A stretch of 64,000 bases of DNA. Origin: Kitasatospora sp. NBC_01246. Lineage in GTDB: Bacteria > Actinomycetota > Actinomycetes > Streptomycetales > Streptomycetaceae. This document shows positions 53,464 through 62,000 of this stretch, piece after piece. The stretch spans positions 1,054,001-1,118,000 of the forward strand of contig NZ_CP108484.1 of the NCBI RefSeq assembly GCF_036226505.1. The letters are read 5' to 3'. Under the pieces are notes generated by a model. That model was not told the origin of the DNA, ran no database searches, and saw only the letters and a list, made by a program, of their open reading frames with translations. The translations under genes and the position numbers were made by a program. The stretch's first letter is position 1; each line of letters opens with the position of its first letter.

Positions 53464-56400
53464 CTACCGGGAGCCCGGTCCGGCTCCGGCGGGTACGCGC
53501 TTCTCGGGCTCGTCCTCGACCGGCTCCGGGGTGCCCCGGGCCGGCCGGGGAATCCGTACCCCGGCCGGGGCGACGGCGCCCGGCCCGGCCGGGGCAGCGG
53601 TACCGGCCACGCGGGCCGCCTCGGTGAGCGCCAGCAGGCGGTCCGCCTCGGCCTGGATGGCGTCCTTGTCACCGATCTCGGCGTCCGGCAGGGCGTCCGG
53701 CAGCAGGTCCTCGATCAGCCGCAGCGGCCGGTAGGCGAGGCCGAGCAGGCCCCAGACCGCCAGGACGGCGCCGACCACGACGAGCAGCAGGCCCGCGCCG
53801 CGCCCCGGGCCGGTGCCGAGCACCAGGCCGACGGAGTCGGCGAGCGCGCCGCCCGGCCGCATCAGCGGCTCGAAGACGTGGTCGGAGAGCGGCCCCGCGG
53901 TGAGGAAGCCGAGCGGCATCATCGACATCGCGAGCATCTGGTTGGTGGCCAGCACCCGGCCCTGGAGCTCCATCCCGACCTTGGTCTGGATCAGCGCCAT
54001 CCAGTGCGAGTTGAGGATCATCAACGCCGCCCAGAGGCCGAAGAGCCCGCAGGCGGTGATGGCCGCCTGCGGCCGGCAGCCGGTGACGACGGCGGCCACG
54101 CCGACCAGCGAGGTGAAGCCGATCATGCCGACCGCGCGCCGCCTGGTGCCGCCCCACAGGGCCATCACCAGCGCGCCCGTCAGCGCGCCGACGCCGCCGA
54201 CGGCGGTGATCACGCCCAGCTGCACGGCCGAGCCGCCGGCCAGCACCATCGGGGTGACCAGCACCGTCGCGACGGCGAACAGGTAGTTGAAGACCACGAA
54301 GAAGACCACCATCGCCACCAGGCTGTGCCGGCGCACGATGTAGCGCCAGCCGGTGACCACCTCGCGCAGCAGCGGCTCCTCCTGCCGGTCGAACAGCGCG
54401 TCGGGGAAGCGGACCAGCAGCAGGCAGGTGACCCCGGTCAGGAAGGTCGCCATGTCGAAGAGCACCACACCGTGCAGGCCGATCAGCGAGACCAGCACGC
54501 CACCGGCCAGGACGGCCATCATGTCGCCCGCACCGGTGCCGAGTTGGGCGAGGCCGTTGGCCTGTCCGAGGTAGCGCTTGGGCACCAGCTGGGTGATCGC
54601 GGCCAGATAGGCCGGGCGTTGGAAGGCCGAGCAGACCGCCCCGACGCAGGCCACCAGATAGATGTGCCAGACCTCCAGGAGGTCGGCCCAGAGCAGGAGA
54701 CCGAGCGAGAGCATCGCGGCCGCGGCCACCGTGTCCGTGACGATCATGATCTTGCGGCGGTCGATCCGGTCGGCCAGCGCGCCCGCGATCGGCAGCAGCA
54801 GCACGGCGGGCAGCACCGCCACCACCGAGATCATCGCGAAGTCGAAGGCCGAGCCGGTCTGCTGGTAGACCCAGACGCCGAGGGCGAAGGTGGAGAGGCT
54901 GGTGCCGATCATCGAGACGAACTGGCCGATCGCCACCTTGGCGAAGGTGCCGAGCTCGGCCCGGGCCGCCGGCCGCTTGGCCGCGACCTGCTCGGCCACC
55001 GCCCCGGTGGCGGTGAACTCGGCCAGCACCCGGGCGAGTTCGTCGGCCTGGTGCTTGAGGAAGTAGTGCCCGGCCCGTGGGATGACGGCCAGGTCGACGG
55101 CCTCGCCGAAGTGCTCCCACTCGGCGTACCGCTCCTCGTACAGCTGGGTGGCGCGGTCCTTCTCGCCCACCACGCAGAGGATCGGCGCCGCGATCCGGGC
55201 CGGGCGGGCGTCCCCGTACGCCTGGGTGTAGAAGTCCTCCGCCTGCCGGACGTCGTGGCGCAACGCCCGTACCAGGAAGTCCTGTTCCTCCTGGTCGTAG
55301 ACGTCGGTGAAGCCGCCCATGGCGCGCAGGTAGTCGAGGTAGGAGCGGTTGGAGAGCATCCGGTCGCCGGGCAACCGCTTGGCCATCCACTCGGCGAACC
55401 GGCCGGGCAGCCGGGCCGCCGGGAAGGTCCCGCCGAGGGCGACGCCGCGCAGGTCGACGCCGGCCGCCTCCAGCCGGGAGCCGAGCGCGGTGGCGAGCGC
55501 ACCGCCGAGGCAGTGGCCGTAGAGCAGCACCGGGCCCTCGATCCGCTCGGTGATCTGCTCGACCAGGTGGTCCGCCAGGGCGCCGAGTTCGACGAGCTCG
55601 TCGTCGGGCCTGCTCGGATCGTGCCCGGGCAGCTCGACGGCGTACAGCCGGTGGCCGGCCGGCAGCGCGTCCGCGAGCGGCTGGAAGGTGATCGGACTGC
55701 CGCCGCCGTACGGCACGCAGACCACGCTCACCTCGGCAGGCGCCGTGCCGCGGGTCAGCCGGTGCAGCAGGGTGCGCGGTCCCTCGTCCCCGGTGCCGGC
55801 GGCCCGGGCGTCGAGCAGCGCGGCGAGTTCGCGGACGGTGGGGTGCTGGAACAGGTCGATCACCGAGAGGCCCCGGCCGATCAGGCGGACGGCGTGCACC
55901 GCGGAGAAGGAGTCGCCGCCGAGCGCGAAGAAGTCGTCCGCCGGGCCGGGTTCGTCGACGGCCAGCACGGTGCGGTAGGCGGCGGCCACCTCGTGCTCGG
56001 TGGCGGAGGACAACGCGCCCCCGCCCTCGGCCGGGCGGGCGGCGGCCGGCTCGGGCAGCGCGGCCCGGTCGACCTTGCCGTTGGCGTTCAGCGGCAGGGC
56101 GTCCAGCACGACCAGCGCGGCGGGCACCATGTAGTCCGGCAGCCGGGTGCGCAGCGCGGCGCGCAGGGCGGCCGGGTCGGGGGCGGCCGCCGGGTGGGCG
56201 GGCACCAGGTAGCCGACGAGGGTGCGGGCGGCGCCCTCGCCGCGCGCCACCACCACGGCCTCGCGCACCTCGGGGCGGCCGGTGAGTTCGGCCTCCACCT
56301 CGCCGATCTCGACCCGGAAGCCGCGGATCTTCACCTGGTGGTCGATCCGGCCGAGGAACTCGACGGCGCCGTCCTCCCGGCGGCGGACCAGGTCTCCGGT

Positions 56401-59034
56401 GCGGTAGCTCCGGCGGCCGTCGACCCGGACGAACCGCTCGGCGGTGAGGTCGTCCCGACCGAGGTAGCCGCGGGCCACGCCGGCGCCGGAGACGTACAGC
56501 TCGCCGGGGACGCCGATCGGCACCGGGCGCCGCCGGGCGTCCAGGACGTGGGCGCCGACGTTGCCGAACGGCAGGCCGAGCGGCGCGGTGGCGGCGTCCC
56601 CGAGGTCGGCCGGGACGGCGGCGCCGAGCATCGACACCGTGGTCTCGGTCGGGCCGTAGTGGTTGTGCAGCAGCAGGTCCGGGCGGGCGGCCCGGATCCG
56701 GGCCACCAGGTCGGGCCGCAGGGCCTCGCCGGCGCAGATCAGCAGCCGGCCGGGGAGGATCCCGGCGAGCCCGGCGCCGTGGGCCGCGAGGCCCTCCAGG
56801 TGGCTGGGGACGAGCTTCATCGCGTCGATCCGGTGGACAGCCGTGTAGGCCGCGAAGGCGTCCGGATCGGTGGCCTGGTCACGGGTGAGCAGGTGCAGGC
56901 AGCCGCCGCCGGTGAGCGCGCCGAACACGTTGGTGGTGCCGAGGTCGGCGGCGAAGGTGGAGACCAGGGCCCAGTCCCAGCCCCGCTGGTCGCCGCCGAT
57001 CCGCTCGCGCAGCCCGTGCAGGTAGTTGCGGACGTTGCGGTGCTCAACGGCGACGCCCTTGGGCGCCCCGGTGGAGCCGGAGGTGAAGATCAGATAGCAG
57101 AGGTTCTCCGGGCCGGCCCCGGCCTCGGGGGCCGGGCACGGCGCCACCGGGGCGTCCAGCGGCTCCGGGACGACGACCGGGGTGCCGGCCACCCGGCCGG
57201 CCAGGTCGTCGGTGGTGACCACGGCGGCGGCCCCGGCGGCCGCCAGCAGCGCCCGGATCCGCTCGTCCGGGTAGACCGGGTCGAGCGGCAGGTAGGCGCC
57301 GCCGGCCTTGAGGATGCCGAGCATGCCGACGACCAGCGCGGCCGAGCGCTCGACCAGCAGCCCGACCGGACGGTCCGGACCGACCCCGAGCGCGCGCAGC
57401 CGGTGGGCCAACGCGTTGGCGCGGTTGTCCAGTTCGGCGTAGTCGAGGACGCCGTCGGCGCCCCGGACGGCCGGTGCGCCGGGGGTGCGGCGGGCCTGCT
57501 CCTCGACCAGGCCGTGCAGGGTGGCTCCGAGGTCCCAGTCGCGCGGGGCGCCGTCCCACTCGGCCAGCCGGCGCTGCTCGGAGGGGGTGAGCAGCGGCAG
57601 CTCGGCGAGCGGCCGGTCGGGGGCCTCGGCCATCGCGTCGAGCACGGTGCTGAGATGGCCGAAGACCCGTCGTACGGTCGGCTCGTCGTACAGCTCGGCG
57701 CGCCAGACCAGGTCGGCGCAGAGCTCTCCGCCGTGGTCGACGACGGCGACCGAGAGGTCGAACTTCGCGGTGTCGGTGCCGATCGGCCGCCAGTCGGCCC
57801 GCAGCCCGGGCAGGTCGAGGTCGGCCCGGTCCTGGTTGTGGACGTTGAGCATGACCTGGAAGAGCGGGGTGTGGGCGAGTTCGCGTTCCAGGCCGAGGGA
57901 GTCGACCAGCCGCTCGAACGGCAGGTCCTGGTGGCCGAAGGCGCCCAGGGTGCCTTCGCGGACCCGCTCCAGCAGCTGCCGGACGCTCGGGTCGCCGGAG
58001 AGGTCGGTGCGCATCGCCAGGGTGTTGACGAAGCAGCCGACCAGCGGCTCCGTCTCGCTGCGGGTGCGCCCGGCGACCGGCGTGCCGACCACGACGTCCT
58101 GCGCGCCGGTGTAGCGGGACAGCACGGTCTGCAGGGCGGCGAGCAGCACCATGTAGACGGTGCCGCCGGTCTGCTCGGCGAGCGCCCGGATGCGGCGGGT
58201 GCGCTCGGCGCCGAACTCGACGGTGATCCGCCGGCCGTCGGTGCCGGCCACCGCGGGACGCGGGCGGTCGGTGGGCACGGTAACGGTGGCGGTGGCGCCG
58301 CGCAGGCGCTCCTGCCACCAGGCCTGCTGGCGGGCCAGCTCGTCGGCCAGCTCGGTCTGCTGCCAGTACGCCACGTCGGCGTACTGGAGGGGCAGCGGCT
58401 CGAAGGCCGGTGCGCGGCCCTCCCGGCGGGCGCCGTAGGCGGTGGCGAGGTCGGCGAAGAACACGCCGATCGACCAGCCGTCGGCGGCGATGTGGTGCAG
58501 CACCAGGCTCAGCACCGCGCCCTCGGCGGTGCGCAGCAGGGTGGCCCGGACCGGCAGGTCCGCCGCGAGGTCGAACGGGCGGCGGGCGTCCTCCTCCAGC
58601 CGGGCGTCCACCTCGTCGGCGGGGATGTCGGCGGTGGCGAGGATCAGCGGGGCGGCGGTCAGCGGCCGCGGCCGGACCTCGCCGTCGACGGTCGGGTAGA
58701 CGGTGCGCAGCACCTCGTGCCGGTCGAGGACGTCGGTGAGCGCGGCGGCCAGTGCGGCGGTGTCCGGCTCGCCGGTGAGGTGGAGGGCGAGCGGGATGTG
58801 GTAGGCCGCGCTGTCCGGCTCGTACTGGGCGAGGAACCACATCCGGCGCTGGGCCGAGGAGAGCGGGGCCGGGGTGCCCTCGGGGCGGGGCGCGACGCCC
58901 CGGCGGGCGGGCTCGCCGGTGCCGGCGTCCCGGGCGGCCTTCGCGGCCTTGGCCGCGGCGAGCCGACGGCGGAGCAGCTCCTGGCGTCTCGCCTCCCGGT
59001 CCGGCCGGTCGCCGGTGGTGTGCTGGTCGCTCAT
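53464..59034 (-). CDS. NRPS C-A-PCP-TE fused to a C-terminal MFS exporter
   Basis: 1856 residues; its ATG overlaps the stop of the upstream NRPS gene (ATGA). Order: basic helical leader (1-45), condensation (about 55-490, HHIAADG at 180-186), adenylation (about 500-995), carrier (about 1010-1080, Ser1042 in LGGDS), thioesterase (about 1100-1340), then a complete 12-helix-type MFS transporter (about 1360-1770) and an acidic-basic tail. The adenylation pocket reads FAADLG where most A domains have FD, so the Asp that holds the alpha-amino group is missing. The thioesterase elbow is GHCLGG, with Cys1175 in place of Ser; Asp1293 and His1323 complete a triad. The MFS part resembles EntS-type exporters (GRVLATNQMLAMSM). 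It should load the third residue, condense it, release the product and perhaps export it. Confidence 0.92.
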   Translation of the reverse strand: MSDQHTTGDRPDREARRQELLRRRLAAAKAAKAARDAGTGEPARRGVAPRPEGTPAPLSSAQRRMWFLAQYEPDSAAYHIPLALHLTGEPDTAALAAALTDVLDRHEVLRTVYPTVDGEVRPRPLTAAPLILATADIPADEVDARLEEDARRPFDLAADLPVRATLLRTAEGAVLSLVLHHIAADGWSIGVFFADLATAYGARREGRAPAFEPLPLQYADVAYWQQTELADELARQQAWWQERLRGATATVTVPTDRPRPAVAGTDGRRITVEFGAERTRRIRALAEQTGGTVYMVLLAALQTVLSRYTGAQDVVVGTPVAGRTRSETEPLVGCFVNTLAMRTDLSGDPSVRQLLERVREGTLGAFGHQDLPFERLVDSLGLERELAHTPLFQVMLNVHNQDRADLDLPGLRADWRPIGTDTAKFDLSVAVVDHGGELCADLVWRAELYDEPTVRRVFGHLSTVLDAMAEAPDRPLAELPLLTPSEQRRLAEWDGAPRDWDLGATLHGLVEEQARRTPGAPAVRGADGVLDYAELDNRANALAHRLRALGVGPDRPVGLLVERSAALVVGMLGILKAGGAYLPLDPVYPDERIRALLAAAGAAAVVTTDDLAGRVAGTPVVVPEPLDAPVAPCPAPEAGAGPENLCYLIFTSGSTGAPKGVAVEHRNVRNYLHGLRERIGGDQRGWDWALVSTFAADLGTTNVFGALTGGGCLHLLTRDQATDPDAFAAYTAVHRIDAMKLVPSHLEGLAAHGAGLAGILPGRLLICAGEALRPDLVARIRAARPDLLLHNHYGPTETTVSMLGAAVPADLGDAATAPLGLPFGNVGAHVLDARRRPVPIGVPGELYVSGAGVARGYLGRDDLTAERFVRVDGRRSYRTGDLVRRREDGAVEFLGRIDHQVKIRGFRVEIGEVEAELTGRPEVREAVVVARGEGAARTLVGYLVPAHPAAAPDPAALRAALRTRLPDYMVPAALVVLDALPLNANGKVDRAALPEPAAARPAEGGGALSSATEHEVAAAYRTVLAVDEPGPADDFFALGGDSFSAVHAVRLIGRGLSVIDLFQHPTVRELAALLDARAAGTGDEGPRTLLHRLTRGTAPAEVSVVCVPYGGGSPITFQPLADALPAGHRLYAVELPGHDPSRPDDELVELGALADHLVEQITERIEGPVLLYGHCLGGALATALGSRLEAAGVDLRGVALGGTFPAARLPGRFAEWMAKRLPGDRMLSNRSYLDYLRAMGGFTDVYDQEEQDFLVRALRHDVRQAEDFYTQAYGDARPARIAAPILCVVGEKDRATQLYEERYAEWEHFGEAVDLAVIPRAGHYFLKHQADELARVLAEFTATGAVAEQVAAKRPAARAELGTFAKVAIGQFVSMIGTSLSTFALGVWVYQQTGSAFDFAMISVVAVLPAVLLLPIAGALADRIDRRKIMIVTDTVAAAAMLSLGLLLWADLLEVWHIYLVACVGAVCSAFQRPAYLAAITQLVPKRYLGQANGLAQLGTGAGDMMAVLAGGVLVSLIGLHGVVLFDMATFLTGVTCLLLVRFPDALFDRQEEPLLREVVTGWRYIVRRHSLVAMVVFFVVFNYLFAVATVLVTPMVLAGGSAVQLGVITAVGGVGALTGALVMALWGGTRRRAVGMIGFTSLVGVAAVVTGCRPQAAITACGLFGLWAALMILNSHWMALIQTKVGMELQGRVLATNQMLAMSMMPLGFLTAGPLSDHVFEPLMRPGGALADSVGLVLGTGPGRGAGLLLVVVGAVLAVWGLLGLAYRPLRLIEDLLPDALPDAEIGDKDAIQAEADRLLALTEAARVAGTAAPAGPGAVAPAGVRIPRPARGTPEPVEDEPEKRVPAGAGPGSR

Positions 59035-62000
59035 ACCGTCTCCCCCGTCAGTGCGCCGATGCCGTCCTCGGCGTCCATGCCGTCCATGCCGTCGATCTCG
59101 TCGATCTCGTCGAGCAGTCGCTCCTCTATTCGGCGGGCCATCGCGGCCAGCGTGCGGGACTCGAAAACGCTGCGCAGCGGCAGGTCGATCTCGAAGGTGT
59201 CGCGGACCCGGGCAGCCATGCGGGTGGCGAGCAGCGAGTGGCCGCCGAGCGAGAAGAAGTCGTCGTGCCGGGAGACCCGCTCGACGCCGAGGACCTCCTG
59301 CCAGAGGTCGGCCAGCAGTTCCTCGCAGTCGCCCTCCGGCGGGGCACCGGCACCCCCGGAGGGCGGCACCGGCAGCGCGGCCCGGTCGATCTTGCCGCTG
59401 GGGGTCAGCGGCAGCCGGTCGAGCAGGACGAGCGCGGCGGGCACCATGTAGTCGGGCAGCCGGGCGCCGAGCGCGGTGCGCAGCGCGTCCTCCCCGACGG
59501 TGCCGTCGGTGACGGCGTACCCGGCGAGGACGGGACCGGCCGGGCCGTCGGCCAGCCGGGCGGCGCCGGCGGTGACACCGGGGACGGCGGTCAGCGCGGC
59601 CTCGATCTCGCCGAGTTCGATCCGGAAGCCGCGCAGCTTGACCTGGGCGTCGGTGCGGCCGTGGTACTCCAGCCGGCCGTCGGCGCGGCGGCAGGCGAGG
59701 TCGCCGGTGCGGTACATCGGCGCGCCCTCGGGGCGGCCGGGCTCGGGGACGAACCGCTCGGCGGTGAGGTCCGGGCGGCCGTGGTAGCCGAGCGCGACAC
59801 CGTCGCCGGCGATGCAGAGCTCGCCGATGCCGTTGACCGGGACGGGCCGCCCGGCCGTGTCGAGCAGGTGCAGCCGGGTGTTGGCGACGGGCGCGCCGAG
59901 CGCCACCACTCCTCCGTGGGCGGCGAGTTCGGGCGTGACCCGCTGGATGGTGGACCAGACGGTGGTCTCGGTGGGGCCGTAGAGGTTCCAGAGCGCGCCG
60001 GTGCGCTTCAGCAGGGTCTCGGCGAGGTCTGCGGTGAGCGCCTCGCCGCCGCAGAGCGCGGTCAGCCCGGGTCTGCCCGGCCAGTCGGCCTCCAGCAGCA
60101 GCCGCCAGGTGGCCGGGGTCGCCTGGAGGTGGGTGACCGCGCGCCGCTCCAGCCAGTCGGCCAGCGCACGGCCGTCGGTGGCGGTGGCGCGGTCGGCGAT
60201 CTCCACCCGGGCGCCGGTGACCAGGGGCAGCCACAGCTCCAGGCCGGCGATGTCGAAGGTCACGGTGGTGACGGCGGCCATCACGTCGCTCGCGGTGAGG
60301 CCGGGTTCGCGGCCCATCGAGGTGAGGAAGTTGACGATCGCGCGGTGCGGGACGGCCACGCCCTTGGGCGTGCCGGTGGAGCCGGAGGTGTAGAGCAGGT
60401 AGGCGCGGTCCTCCGGCCCGACCGGGACGGCCGGCAGCTCCGGTGCGGCGGCCGCCTGCGGGCCGTCGACCAGGACGACGGTCCGCCCGTCGAGCAGCGC
60501 GTCCCCGGCGGTGGACCGTTCGGCGACCAGCAGGGTGACGCCGGCGTCGTCGAGCACCGCCCGGTTGCGGGCCAGCGGCTGGTCGATGTCGAGCGGCAGG
60601 TAGGCGGCGCCGCTGCGCAGCACGCCGAGCAGGGCGGCGGGCAGCAGCCGGCCGCGCCGGACGGCGACCGCCACCAGGGTGCCGGGGCCGGCCCCGTGCC
60701 CGGCCAGCAGATGGGCCAGCCGGCCCGCGGTGGCGTCGAGTCCGGCGTAGTCGAGGACGCCGTCGTCGGCGGAGACGGCCACCGCCTCCGGGGTGCGGGC
60801 GGCCTGGGCGGCGACCAGCTCGTGCAGACGGAGGTCGGGCAGCGCCGCCGCGGGGCCCTCGGCGGGCGCCACGGCCTCCGGCCCGGTGGCCGGGAGCATC
60901 GCCAGCTCGCCGAGCGGGCGGTCCGGTTCGGCGACGGCGGCGGCCAGCAGGGCCACCAGGTGGTCCAGCGCGGCCCGGACGGACCGCTCGTCGTAGCGCG
61001 AGGTGCGGTACTCGGCGGAGAGCAGCGGGCCCTCGGCCGGGAACTCCAGGAACAGCGACAGGTCGGTCTTGGCCGTGCCGTTGCACACCTCGGCGACGAA
61101 CTGCAGGCTGAGGCCGGGGAGTTCGAGGCCGGCCACCGGGTGGTTCTGGACCGCGAGCAGGACCTGGGCGATCGGTGAGGCGGTCAGCCCGGCGGAGCCG
61201 CCGACCCGGCGGACGTGCTCCAGGAACGGGTAGCCGCTGTGCTCGGCGGCCTCCAGCACCACCGGACGCACGCGCGCGACCAGTTCGCGGAAGGTGTCGG
61301 TGCCGGCCGCGTCGAAGCGGAGCGCGACGGTGTTGATCAGCGAGCCGAGCACCTGCTCCAGCTCGGGCACCGGCCGGACCGCGAACGGGCTGAGCACCGC
61401 GAGGTCCGTGCGGCCGCTGTAGCGGTGCAGCACGCCGCCGAGCGCGGCCAGCACGGCCATGTAGAGGCTGGCGCCCTCCTGCGCGGCCCAGCGCTCGGTG
61501 GCCCGGATCAGCTCGGTGTCGAGCCGGCGGGCGATCCGGCGGCCGGCCGTGTCGTACGGGTTGGGGTGCGGGCGGTCGCCGGGCAGGTGCTGGTCGGCGT
61601 CGAGGCCGAACAGCCCGTCGCCCCAGCGCAGCGCGCCGTCGCGGGCGGCCGCGTGGGCGCGCTCCTCCCAGCGGGCGATGTCGGAGAACTGCAGCTGAGG
61701 CTCGGCGAGTTCCCCGCCCTGGTAGGCGCGGCCGAGTTCGGCCAGCAGCAGCCCGGCGGCCCAGCCGTCCATCGCGGCGTGGTGGACGGTGATCAGCAGC
61801 TCGTGCCGGTCGGTCCCGGTGCGCACGGCGAGGGCGCGCAGCAGCTGCCCCCCGGCGAGGTCCAGCGCCCGGGCGGCCTCGGTGCGCAGCGCGGCGTCCA
61901 GCTCCTCCTCACCGGCTCCGGCGAGGTCGAGCAGCGGCACGTCGACGGGGTACGGCGGGCGGATCTCCGCGGTCACCTCGCCGTCGCGGTCGGCGAACGC

